NCBI GenBank assembly: GCA_964389025.1
Contig: CAYMCQ010000011.1
Coordinates: 11,826-75,825 of the forward strand
Source of the DNA: CAYMCQ01 sp964389025
GTDB taxonomy: Bacteria > Verrucomicrobiota > Verrucomicrobiia > Limisphaerales > CAYMCQ01
Length of the DNA stretch: 64,000 bases
Direction: 5' to 3'
The notes under the pieces are model-generated. The model saw only the letters and a program-made list of their open reading frames with translations. It was not told where the DNA came from and did no database searches. Shown one piece after another: positions 23,969 to 31,723 of the stretch. The position numbers were made by a program, and so were the translations under genes. The first letter of the stretch is position 1; each line of letters starts with the position of its first letter.

Positions 23969-25327
23969 TCACAACTGTTTTGCAGGCGCAGACTGAAACG
24001 CCGTTTGCAGCAGCGTGTAGCCGAACTGGTTGATCTCAGGTTTGTTTCTCGTGGCAAGTTGCAACGCTGGTCTGGCAAATCGCCCAAAACTTTTCAGCAT
24101 CGTCTGGACGGTTTCCTTTGCTGCCGCGTCGCCAGCCTTAGCGCTGGCGAGTTGCGTGGACAGGTTGCGTTGCATTTCCGGCGTGATGATTTCCGCGCGC
24201 CCAACCATCACACGAGTCAGCTCGCGCGGCTGGGGATTGAGTTTCATCGGCAATGCCTCGTCCGTCCACGCGCGCGGCAAAATGTAAAGCACGCGCACGC
24301 CGTCTTCTGCGAACCACGACTCGCGCCAGGTCTTGACCATCGCTTCGGCTTCGCGCGGGAACAGGCCTTCGCCCGCCAGCGCGGTTTGCATCTTCGCGCC
24401 GATTTGATCCTGAAATTTTTCTTTCGCTGAAAAATATCCGAGTTCACCTGAGCCGATCTGCGCCCATTCCTTGTTGTGGCCCGGCCCAAGTTTGTCGAGA
24501 TAGCTCCACGCGCCATTGCCATCGTGCGCACTCAGCAGGAACAAATGCGCGAGCGGTTCTTTGCCCGTGTTTTCAACAGTGACTTTGCCGTCGGCGCTCG
24601 TCGTGACTTTCAACGGCGTGGCAAAATTTCCGACGCCGCGATAGAAAAGAAATTTCTCGCGCTCGTCTGTGGAATTTGTTGTCGAACGGGAATCAACTTG
24701 AAGGAACACAGAATCTGTTTCACGCGCAGCGAAGTAGTGATTGCCGGTTTTCTGGATGGGAAGTTGGTTTGCCAGCGCCTGATTTTCTTTCGCGGGCAGC
24801 ACGCGGACATTTTTCCACTCGATCAAACTTTCTTTCACAGGTGTTTCCCCGGCAGTCACCGCCGGGCCGATGCGCGCGGCCTGCGGATACCATTCGGTGA
24901 CGAGGCCTTTCGGAAATTGCACGGAGACATCCACGCGTCGCTCGATGTCGGAGTAAAAATAAATCACCGGCGTTTCCATGCGTTGAAGCGTTACCATCGC
25001 GCCCTTGCCGAGAAGCCCGAGCGAGGAAATGCACTTGCGGTTTAGCCCGGGTTTTTTCCAATCATAAACGAAGCCCGGCAGTTCCGGCGTCTGAGGGGGA
25101 TGCCACGACAGCAACACGCCGTCGCCGCCTTGAACGGAAGTGAACGTGCCCCACTCGTGAACGACCAGACCGCGCATTCGGTCGGTGTCGGGATTGCGGT
25201 CGGCGCGGGAATGAATTTTCCCGCTGCAATCCAGCAGGGCATCGAGGTGTTCGCGCTGAACCTCGGCGCGAAGCTGACAATTTCCGGCGAGAACGATTGA
25301 GAGAACCGCAAGTTGAAGTGTTTTCAT
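23969..25327 (-). CDS. Exported conserved protein of unknown function
   Basis: The protein has 452 residues with a signal peptide (LQLAVLSIVLAGNCQLRAE). The mature N-terminal part carries the block LVVHEWGTFTSVQGGDG, then METPVIYFYSDIERRVDVSV, suggesting a beta-sandwich. Later blocks are LFLLSAHDGNGAWSYLDKL and VRVLYILPRAWTDEALPM. I recall similar proteins from planctomycetes and verrucomicrobia, but no function. It is encoded just upstream of the histidine kinase in the same direction with a palindromic repeat between, so it may be a partner of that two-component system, though this is an inference from position only. Confidence 0.65.
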   Translation of the reverse strand: MKTLQLAVLSIVLAGNCQLRAEVQREHLDALLDCSGKIHSRADRNPDTDRMRGLVVHEWGTFTSVQGGDGVLLSWHPPQTPELPGFVYDWKKPGLNRKCISSLGLLGKGAMVTLQRMETPVIYFYSDIERRVDVSVQFPKGLVTEWYPQAARIGPAVTAGETPVKESLIEWKNVRVLPAKENQALANQLPIQKTGNHYFAARETDSVFLQVDSRSTTNSTDEREKFLFYRGVGNFATPLKVTTSADGKVTVENTGKEPLAHLFLLSAHDGNGAWSYLDKLGPGHNKEWAQIGSGELGYFSAKEKFQDQIGAKMQTALAGEGLFPREAEAMVKTWRESWFAEDGVRVLYILPRAWTDEALPMKLNPQPRELTRVMVGRAEIITPEMQRNLSTQLASAKAGDAAAKETVQTMLKSFGRFARPALQLATRNKPEINQFGYTLLQTAFQSAPAKQL

Positions 25328-25404
25328 GCCCGCAACAATCGCAGAGCGTGAAAACAAGTTGTCAGGCTAAAGAAAAAAAGTTGTAAAAAAATTGTAACAC
25401 CGCA

Positions 25405-25474
25405 TGTAGCCGCGCTCGTCAGGGCGCGGTGATCCTTACAAATAAATTTGCCGCGTTCTCACGAAAGCAGCTAC
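25405..25474. repeat. Palindromic repeat, GTAGC family
   Basis: Half-sites 25406-25429 (GTAGCCGCGCTCGTCAGGGC) and 25451-25474 (reverse complement GTAGCTGCTTTCGTGAGAAC) are inverted with several mismatches. It lies between the xylose-isomerase-like gene and the exported protein gene, both leftward. Confidence 0.7.
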
Positions 25475-25478
25475 GAGA

Positions 25479-26519
25479 CTATTTCCCCATCAAATGCTCG
25501 AGAACCATCTGGTCGAGCGCTTGATAATTTCGATCAGCGATGAGCGCTTGCGCTTTTTTCTCGTTGTAGCTGCGGGATTTTTCGACGAGGCGAAGAAAAG
25601 TGCTCCGGCTGTTGTCGAGATGCGCGAGCCAGTGCTCGACTTTCGTCGTGCGGAACGGATGCACGTCGAAGCAAACGTATTCGCCATTCTTGCCGTAGCC
25701 ATTGCGTTCCAGCGCGCGGACTTGATTGAATGCGACGCGAAGGTTCGCGCTGCCAAAAGGTTTGTCTTGGTCAAACTTCAATCCGTTTTGGTCGTTCAAA
25801 TGCAGCGACCAAAGTTTTTTGAACGCCATCGCAAAATCAATTTCGTCGGCGGGATCAAGTCCGGCGAGCAGCGCATGAGCGCTTTCAATCAAACAGCCGA
25901 CGCGTTTCGGATTGCGCGTGAGTTGAGCGACGGCTAGAGCGTGGCCGATTGTCGGCAAGTAAGCCACGTCCATCGGCTCGTTAGGTTTCGGCTCAATGGC
26001 GATGCGGATTTTTTTGTCATGCGCGAGCATTTTGTCGAACGCATGGACAAGAAGTTCGACGCTGCGACGCCCAGATTTTGATTCGCGGATGTATGTGCCT
26101 TCGCGCGCGAGCCACAGGACGATCAAATCCGTCCCAAGGATTTTCCCGATGTCAATGGTGCGAAGCGAGCGGTCAATCGCGTATTGGCGCGCGGCGGGAT
26201 CGTTGCTGGTGTAGGCGCCATCAATCGTTTGCGGCGCGAACCACAAGCGCGGCGCGACCATTTCCGCGACGATGCCTTCGCCGTCGAGACGCTTCTTGAG
26301 TTCTTTTGCTTCGCGGAAAATTTCTCGCTCGGACTTCCCGTCAATATCCGGCACCGCGTCGTCATCGTGAAACATCATCGCGTCGAAGCCGAGTTTTTTG
26401 AGCGCGCGAAGTTTCCAGTCGAAAGATTGCGGCGGGCGGGTCGTCGGGCCGTAGGGGTCTTGTCCCTCGCTGATGTTCCAGGGACCGAAACAAAATTTGT
26501 ATTGAAAAGCTTTTGACAT
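25479..26519 (-). CDS. Xylose-isomerase-family TIM-barrel protein
   Basis: The protein has 346 residues. Similarity to xylose isomerase is visible in the order of active-site blocks: KFCFGPWNISEGQDPYG at the N-terminus, MMFHDDDAVPD (catalytic His), IRIAIEPKPNEPMDVAYLPT (metal-binding Glu/Lys), HLNDQNGLKFDQDKPFG (metal-binding Asp) and VCFDVHPFRTT. Xylose isomerase interconverts aldoses and ketoses with two divalent metals. The protein is shorter than typical class I enzymes (about 390) and the usual NAQ(D) block is replaced by LNDQNG, so another aldose such as rhamnose-like or hexose could be the substrate. It lies divergent from the hexose-6-phosphate mutarotase gene. Confidence 0.8.
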   Translation of the reverse strand: MSKAFQYKFCFGPWNISEGQDPYGPTTRPPQSFDWKLRALKKLGFDAMMFHDDDAVPDIDGKSEREIFREAKELKKRLDGEGIVAEMVAPRLWFAPQTIDGAYTSNDPAARQYAIDRSLRTIDIGKILGTDLIVLWLAREGTYIRESKSGRRSVELLVHAFDKMLAHDKKIRIAIEPKPNEPMDVAYLPTIGHALAVAQLTRNPKRVGCLIESAHALLAGLDPADEIDFAMAFKKLWSLHLNDQNGLKFDQDKPFGSANLRVAFNQVRALERNGYGKNGEYVCFDVHPFRTTKVEHWLAHLDNSRSTFLRLVEKSRSYNEKKAQALIADRNYQALDQMVLEHLMGK

Positions 26520-26606
26520 GGCAGCGGCGACGTTAATCGGGACACTCCAAATGGAAAGCTAAATTTGCTTGGTGTAAAAAATAGATTGCCTGTATTTTGC
26601 TCGCCG

Positions 26607-27497
26607 ATGCGCGGCAAAAAACACAGCCTGAAACTTCCTGAAGGCGTGACGTTTCTCGACGGGCGGGGAGAATTGCCGATGATCGAGGTGAAAACGCCGT
26701 GGAGCATGGCGGAAATTTATTTGCAGGGAGCGACGGTGACGCACTTCCAGAAAAACGGCGGGCCGCCGCTTTTGTTTTTGAGCCAGTGCAGCCGGTTTGC
26801 GGAAGGGCAGGCGATACGCGGGGGTATTCCAATCATCTTTCCGTGGTTCGGCGCGAGTGAAGGCAAAAAGGGACAGCACGGCTTCGCGCGGAACAAAGAG
26901 TGGGAGCTTCGCGATTTTGGAAGTCACGCGGACGGAAGTGTCACTCTCGCGTTTCGTTTGCCAGAGTGCGCTGAGGCGGCGGGTTTCCCGAAGTTCACTC
27001 TCGATTATCTAGTGACCGTCGGCGAGACGCTGTCTCTCGAATTGCTGACGATAAATCACTCAACCGAAAATTTTGAATTTGAAAACTGCCTGCACACTTA
27101 TTTTTCCGTGGACGACATCGCGGCGGTTTTAGTTCACGGGCTAAAAGGCGCGAGTTACCTCGACAAAACCGACAACTTCGCCAAGAAAACGGATGCTGCC
27201 GACGCCATTCGCATCAGCTCGGAAGTGGACCGTCCGTATTTGAACACGACGTCCACGGTGGAAATTCACGATGCGCAAGCGCGGCGGAAAATCATCATCG
27301 CCAAAGAAAATTCCGCTTCGACAATCGTTTGGAACCCGTGGGTTGCCAGAGCGCAGCAGCTTTCCGATTTCGGCGACGAGGAATACAGGAAGATGGTTTG
27401 CGTGGAATCGGGAAATGTTGCGGCGAACAAAATTGTTTTGCCGCCGGGGAAAAGTTCTTCGCTCAAAGTTGTGCTAAAATCAGAACCGCCCAACTGA
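26607..27497 (+). CDS. D-hexose-6-phosphate mutarotase, YeaD family
   Basis: The protein has 296 residues of the aldose-1-epimerase superfamily. It shows AIRGGIPIIFPWFGASEGKKGQHGFARN, in which the arginine and first His are typical, then LHTYFSVDDI with the second active-site His, and SSTIVWNPWVARAQ near the C-terminus with VCVESGNVA containing the catalytic Glu. The family interconverts alpha and beta anomers of glucose 6-phosphate and related sugars in the cytoplasm. The start at ATG 26607 fits where similarity begins; an in-frame ATG at 26565 is less likely. It is divergent from the xylose-isomerase-like gene. Confidence 0.87.
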   Translation: MRGKKHSLKLPEGVTFLDGRGELPMIEVKTPWSMAEIYLQGATVTHFQKNGGPPLLFLSQCSRFAEGQAIRGGIPIIFPWFGASEGKKGQHGFARNKEWELRDFGSHADGSVTLAFRLPECAEAAGFPKFTLDYLVTVGETLSLELLTINHSTENFEFENCLHTYFSVDDIAAVLVHGLKGASYLDKTDNFAKKTDAADAIRISSEVDRPYLNTTSTVEIHDAQARRKIIIAKENSASTIVWNPWVARAQQLSDFGDEEYRKMVCVESGNVAANKIVLPPGKSSSLKVVLKSEPPN

Positions 27498-27518
27498 AAG
27501 AGTTTTAAGAACACCGCC

Positions 27519-27734
27519 TCACAATTTCAAAAAGAACTTGTGAGGATGAACATTTAGGGCTTTCGCAATTCTCAAAAGAATTTCAAGGGTTGGAGAACAC
27601 TCGCCGCGTTCAATGCGGCCAACGTAATTCGGGTGAATATCAGCTTTTTCCGCGAGAGTTTCCTGACTCAACCGCGCTCGCTCTCGATACCGGCGAACCG
27701 CTTCACCAATGACTTCGGTATATTCTTTGCCCAC
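27519..27734 (-). CDS. XRE-family transcriptional regulator, module copy 1
   Basis: The protein has 71 residues from a GTG start and consists only of a Cro/cI-type helix-turn-helix: IGEAVRRYRERARLSQETLA then YVGRIERGECSPTLEILLRI. There is no sensor domain. It is divergent from the secreted-protein gene at 27885, with 150 bases between them, and very likely controls that promoter and its own. A diverged relative (36696-36935) stands in exactly the same position beside the homologous surface-protein gene at 37087. Confidence 0.87.
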   Translation of the reverse strand: MGKEYTEVIGEAVRRYRERARLSQETLAEKADIHPNYVGRIERGECSPTLEILLRIAKALNVHPHKFFLKL

Positions 27735-27884
27735 GCGGGCTACGCAAACAGAAACGCGAAAAACTCACCACACACGCTCCGTGTAGGATAGTTGCTTTTA
27801 GTGCTTGCGTTTTTGACAGGCATTTGCTTCTCATTGAGTCATCGGCTTCTCACAATCCGTATCCCGCAGACGGAAAGGAAAACT

Positions 27885-28922
27885 ATGAAAACTATTGTCG
27901 GGCTTCTCGTTGGGCTGGGCGTGGCGCTCAGTGCTCAGGCAGACCTTGCAACTTCATCGTCCACGGCGACATCCACCAACACTCCTTCAGGCGGCATTTG
28001 GGCAATGGTCAAACTGGCGACTGTTGCACCAAAGCAAGAAGCCATCGCCGGGCAACCCAGCCTCTCCAAATCCAACAGTGCCGCCGGGACAGACCTCGGA
28101 GTTGGCGCGTCCAGCATTGAGCGGCAGGAAATCCGGTTGCTGGAGGGCGGCGCGGTGGCCGATTACGGGTTGCAAAAGGTTTTCTTCCCGGCGGAGATCA
28201 CCGAAGCGCCCCTCACCATCATCACTGCGGACGGGCGCAAACTGGCCTGTCGGGCCACGTTCCTGGCGCTGCACGATGCCGCGAGCGGACAAAGCCTCCT
28301 TCTCGGCGAGGTCAGGAAAAGCATCGGCGAACTCATCGGAGACAACACCGTCGTTTATTTGAATGCCTTCGACACCATCTGTGCCGACGTCCGCTATCGC
28401 TATACGAAGTATTCGCTGGAGCAGGACATCATCCTTCACGAAGCGGTCAAGTTGCCCGAAGAATTCCAGCCTGAAAACGTGACGTTGGAAGTCTGGTCGG
28501 AGTGGATTGATTCAACGCCGGACGCGAAGGAATCCCAGATGATTGATCTGCGCCCGCTGGCAGCCACGGAAAAGCAGGCCGGAGTTGCAGCCAGCGATGA
28601 ACGTTTGGAATGGGGCGCGAGCCGGATTGCCGACGGTTATGCTTTTGGGATTCTAAACGAAGGCGATAAAACTCCCGTGGCAAAAACTTTTGTTCGGATC
28701 GAAAATCGCGATTGGCTCATCGAGCGCGCTGATTGGATGGCCCTGAAACCAATGTCAGACACACTGCCCAAGTCCCAGGCGGGCGTTTCCCCGGACAACC
28801 TGAAATCCGACCGCCCCGAACTCGTCCGCTCGTTGCAGGCGCGAACAACTCCGAAGCCATCCGGCGGAACCGCGGTCAAAAAGCCGAGACCGCCGATGTT
28901 GATGCCGAGCAGGGGAGTTTGA
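27885..28922 (+). CDS. Secreted protein, truncated paralog of the giant surface protein
   Basis: The protein has 345 residues with a signal peptide (IVGLLVGLGVALSAQA). Residues about 75-320 align with the N-terminal domain of the 1805-residue protein at 37087: LLEGGAVADYGL, LTIITADGRKLACRA, SLLLGEVRKSIG, NAFDTICADVRYRYTKYSL, EQDIILHEAVKLP and LEVWSEWIDSTPDAKESQMI all have close counterparts there. The start at 27885 is supported by GGAAAGGAAAACT directly upstream, a leader shared with 37087. The last 15 or so residues are antisense to the nadK fragment, so the natural 3' end was lost at a rearrangement near 28870-28880. Function unknown. Divergent from an XRE regulator. Confidence 0.78.
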   Translation: MKTIVGLLVGLGVALSAQADLATSSSTATSTNTPSGGIWAMVKLATVAPKQEAIAGQPSLSKSNSAAGTDLGVGASSIERQEIRLLEGGAVADYGLQKVFFPAEITEAPLTIITADGRKLACRATFLALHDAASGQSLLLGEVRKSIGELIGDNTVVYLNAFDTICADVRYRYTKYSLEQDIILHEAVKLPEEFQPENVTLEVWSEWIDSTPDAKESQMIDLRPLAATEKQAGVAASDERLEWGASRIADGYAFGILNEGDKTPVAKTFVRIENRDWLIERADWMALKPMSDTLPKSQAGVSPDNLKSDRPELVRSLQARTTPKPSGGTAVKKPRPPMLMPSRGV

Positions 28923-29188
28923 GCGCCGCTGATTTCGCGCGCAACACGCAGCATCGTGCCGTCGCCGCCGAAGACGACAATCACATCAACTTTTCGCGCG
29001 AGCGCGGCGGCGTCGGGACAAACTTCACACTTGAATTTGGCGAGCCGCGCTGTGATCGCGTCGGTGAAGACTTTTTTCCCGGCCTTTGCATTCAGCCGCG
29101 CGGCTTGCGCAAGCACTGCGCCGCAACTGGCTTTTTCGGCGTTGCCGATGAGGCCGATGCGCGTGATGGATTTAGGGTTGTTTTTCAA
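28875..29188 (-). pseudogene. nadK: NAD kinase, N-terminal fragment only
   Basis: From a TTG start at 29188, overlapping the tlyA stop by 17 bases, the frame encodes about 104 residues matching the first third of NAD kinase: ITRIGLIGNAEKA, then the nucleotide-binding VDVIVVFGGDGTMLRVARE, then PLLGINIGGLGFLTAV. Similarity stops there. The frame stays open to 28637 but only because it reads the antisense of the secreted-protein gene. The C-terminal two thirds, including the rest of the NAD site, are absent from the window, so the protein cannot be active. As NAD kinase is normally essential, another copy should exist elsewhere. Confidence 0.85.
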
Positions 29189-29981
29189 TCAGAACAAAAA
29201 ACTCTTTGTTTCCAGCCGGTCCGAGCAGCGGCGATTCCGTGACGCCACGCCAAGCCGCCTGGTTTAGTCCGCGAACAAACGCTTCAAGCTCGCGCAACAC
29301 GCGCGCATGAATCGCCGCGTCTGTGATCACGCCCTCGCCGCGGTCGGCCTCGGCCTTGCCCGCTTCGAACTGCGGTTTGATCAGCGCGACCATCCTAGCG
29401 AAAGGTTTCGCCAGCGCAATCGCGGCGGGAAGAATTTTCTTGAGGGAAATGAACGAACAATCAATCACAACGAAATCAGCGCCGTCGAATTCGGAGGGGC
29501 GAGTTATACGAGTCCCTGACTTGGTTCCTGATTTGGGACTCGCGGAGCTCGTCCCTCCGAAATCGGAAAAATTCTCACGGGTCAGCGCCCGGGCGTTCGT
29601 TTTTTCCATGACGACGACGCGCGGGTCGCGGCGCAATTTCCACGCAAGCTGCCCGTGGCCGACATCCACGGCATAAATTTTTTTCGCGCCGTGCTGAAGC
29701 AGGCAATCTGAGAAGCCGCCGGTGGACGCGCCGAGGTCAATTGCGGTTAGGCCAGTCACGTCCAGTTGAAAATGTTTGAGCGCGTGTTCGAGCTTTTGTC
29801 CGCCACGGCTGACGTATTTTTCGCCGGCGGCAAGCGTGAGTTGGTCCGCTGGTTTTACCAAGTCGCTGGGTTTGCGGGCGGGCTGGTCGTTGATCCGCAC
29901 CTGGCCTGCCATGATTGCGCGCTTGGCTTTTTCGCGGCTCTCGCACAAACCGCGTTCCATCAGCGCCTGATCCAATCGCAT
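29172..29981 (-). CDS. tlyA: TlyA-family rRNA 2'-O-methyltransferase with REPIN insertion
   Basis: The protein has 269 residues. An S4 RNA-binding domain is at residues 1-60 (MRLDQALMERGLCESREKAK, KYVSRGGQKLEHAL). It is followed by a FtsJ-type methyltransferase domain with the SAM motif AIDLGASTGGFSDCLLQ and DFVVIDCSFISLKKILPA. TlyA enzymes methylate ribose in 16S and 23S rRNA; older names call them haemolysins. Between RALTRENFSD and FVVIDCSF about 24 residues are encoded by a REPIN-like palindrome (29490-29561). This lies in a connecting loop, so activity may survive. It overlaps the start of the nadK remnant, the usual tlyA-nadK order. Confidence 0.9.
   Translation of the reverse strand: MRLDQALMERGLCESREKAKRAIMAGQVRINDQPARKPSDLVKPADQLTLAAGEKYVSRGGQKLEHALKHFQLDVTGLTAIDLGASTGGFSDCLLQHGAKKIYAVDVGHGQLAWKLRRDPRVVVMEKTNARALTRENFSDFGGTSSASPKSGTKSGTRITRPSEFDGADFVVIDCSFISLKKILPAAIALAKPFARMVALIKPQFEAGKAEADRGEGVITDAAIHARVLRELEAFVRGLNQAAWRGVTESPLLGPAGNKEFFVLIEKQP
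29490..29561. repeat. REPIN-like hairpin in frame inside tlyA
   Basis: Arms 29490-29516 and 29535-29561 (27 bp, 22 matching positions) are inverted around an 18-base loop. The left arm differs from the RAYT element end (52135-52161) at only two positions (TATAC for TACAC, GTCCC for GCCCC). The element has no in-frame stop in the tlyA frame. Confidence 0.9.
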
Positions 29982-30035
29982 CATGCGAGTCGAGATTACA
30001 TGGATTGCCAGAGAAAACAAACCTGAGCGCGCAAA

Positions 30036-30506
30036 CTATTCGCCGCGCGTGGTCATGACGCGATGCTGCGCCTCGTTGTAGCTGTGGACGAATAAATTGT
30101 TGTCTGCCACGGCTTTTTCGATGAGTTGTTTGAGCAGGAACAGCTCGGAGCGGTTGATGACGGCGTGGACGCTTTGCTGAAACGCCTGCATTGGGGTGAA
30201 AGTCTGAAATGAATCGCCGACCAAGAGAATTGTAGCGTGACGTCGCTGGCTCATCTGCATGTTTTGCAGCGCGAGGAGTGTCATGTTGTCGGCGATGTCG
30301 CTGGCGCAAAACAATTCTTCAAGGACGACCAGTTGGTAACGAATCTGGGAAAAGCGAACGTGAAAATCTCCATGGGTCGCGGCGGTGTGGACTTTGTAAC
30401 CGAGCTCAAGCAGGGCGGTGCGCGCCGTTTCAAGAAGGTCGGGGGAAGAGAATGCGATGAGCGCCGGCTTGTCGGTCGCGCTGATAAAATCAAATTGGTT
30501 GGCCAT
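30036..30506 (-). CDS. Degenerate receiver-like protein in the PilT operon
   Basis: The protein has 156 residues. The strand-helix order (PALIAFSSPDLLETARTALLELGY, then YQLVVLEELF, then HATILLVGDS, then VHAVINRSELFLLKQLIEKA) resembles a CheY-like receiver. However, the acidic pair after the first strand is missing, the phospho-acceptor Asp is replaced by Glu in VVLEEL, and the conserved Lys is not obvious. It is therefore probably not phosphorylated. It begins four bases after the stop of the second PilT-type gene and is surely co-transcribed, so a non-enzymatic regulatory or scaffold role for the pilus motor is inferred. Confidence 0.6.
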   Translation of the reverse strand: MANQFDFISATDKPALIAFSSPDLLETARTALLELGYKVHTAATHGDFHVRFSQIRYQLVVLEELFCASDIADNMTLLALQNMQMSQRRHATILLVGDSFQTFTPMQAFQQSVHAVINRSELFLLKQLIEKAVADNNLFVHSYNEAQHRVMTTRGE

Positions 30507-30509
30507 AAC

Positions 30510-31718
30510 TTATTTGAGTTTGAGAGTGGTCGGAAGCGGCGGCGGGGCGGAAGCACCAGCGGCAGCCGGGCCGGATTTCATCTTCAGATTCGAGATGGAT
30601 GTCGTCATTTCGCCGCGCTTCTTTTTGAGGGCGTCAATTCCGCGTGTGACGACGCCGCGTTTGGTGCAATAGAGCAGAGCGGTTTCTTCGGTGACGATTT
30701 CCTTTTCGTAGGCCTCCTGTGATGCATTGTCGAAAGTCCGCCAGCCGAACGGATAGCTGGCTTCGATGATTTCGTAAAAACTTTTTCCCTCGCTCTCGCC
30801 GAGGCGAATGCTCTCCTGCGTGCGCAGGTTGGAACCCATGACTTCGACGAGGGGAAAACGTCCGCCGCCGATTTTCGGCACAAGCCGCTGGCTGACGATC
30901 CAGCGCAGCGTGTCGGCAAGGCGAATGCGAATCTGCTCCTGTTCCTCCGGTTCGAACATGCCGAGGATGCGGTTGATGGTCTGCCCGGCGTCAATCGTGT
31001 GGAGCGTGCTGAGAACGAGATGGCCGGTTTCCGCCGCGCTCAAGGCGATTTTCACCGTTTCGCGGTCGCGCATTTCGCCGACAAGAATGACTTTCGGCGC
31101 CTGTCGAAGCGCCGCGCGCAATCCATTTGAGAAGGTGTCAAAATCCGTTCCGAGTTCGCGCTGGTTGAAAGTGGCCTTGCTGTGGGTGTGAATGAATTCG
31201 ACCGGGTCTTCGAGCGTTATGATGTGAATCGCCCTCGACTTGTTCATGTCGTTGAGCACGGAGGCGAGCGTCGTGGATTTTCCGGAGCCGGTCGCGCCGG
31301 TGACCAGGACAAGGCCGGTCTTCTCGCGCGGAATTTGCCGGAGAATTTCCGGCAGGTTGAGGTCTTCTATTGTGGGGACAGCGGTGTTGAGTTTTCGCAG
31401 GACGACAGAATAATTTCCGCGCTGCGAAAAAATGTTGATGCGGAAACGCGCTTTGTCCGCAAGGGTGTAAGCTGAATCGCATGAGCCGCGCCGCAGCAAA
31501 TCTTCGATGTGCCACTGGTTTTCGCCCATGAGATTGAGCGCGACCATCTCGACTTGAAATGGTGTCAGCTTTTCGATGGGAATTTCGAACTTGACCGGTT
31601 TCAATTCGCCATCGGACTCGACCTGCAGTGGTTTGCCGACTGTGAAAAGCAAATCGGACACTTCTGGATACGCTTCCAGCATCGCCGTCAACATGAAATC
31701 AAGTTCGGGTCGGCGCAT
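30510..31718 (-). CDS. PilT/PilU-type pilus retraction ATPase, second copy
   Basis: This GspE/PilT-family hexameric ATPase has 402 residues. An N-terminal PAS-like domain (SDLLFTVGKPLQVESDGEL) is followed by Walker A GATGSGKSTT, the Asp box HIITLEDPVEFIH, Walker B VILVGEMRDRETV and the His box GHLVLSTLHTIDAG. The C-terminus has an Ala/Pro-rich tail (GPAAAGASAPPPLP) not seen in PilT. It follows the first PilT gene by five bases. Tandem pilT-like pairs usually comprise PilT plus an accessory PilU-type motor; which is which here is assigned by order and the extended tail only. Acts at the inner-membrane face of type IV pili. Confidence 0.9.
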   Translation of the reverse strand: MRRPELDFMLTAMLEAYPEVSDLLFTVGKPLQVESDGELKPVKFEIPIEKLTPFQVEMVALNLMGENQWHIEDLLRRGSCDSAYTLADKARFRINIFSQRGNYSVVLRKLNTAVPTIEDLNLPEILRQIPREKTGLVLVTGATGSGKSTTLASVLNDMNKSRAIHIITLEDPVEFIHTHSKATFNQRELGTDFDTFSNGLRAALRQAPKVILVGEMRDRETVKIALSAAETGHLVLSTLHTIDAGQTINRILGMFEPEEQEQIRIRLADTLRWIVSQRLVPKIGGGRFPLVEVMGSNLRTQESIRLGESEGKSFYEIIEASYPFGWRTFDNASQEAYEKEIVTEETALLYCTKRGVVTRGIDALKKKRGEMTTSISNLKMKSGPAAAGASAPPPLPTTLKLK

Positions 31719-31723
31719 AAAAT

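Noticed and set aside
28637..28875. Continuation of the nadK frame as a real gene
   Set aside because: This stretch is the antisense of the secreted-protein gene and shows no NAD kinase similarity.
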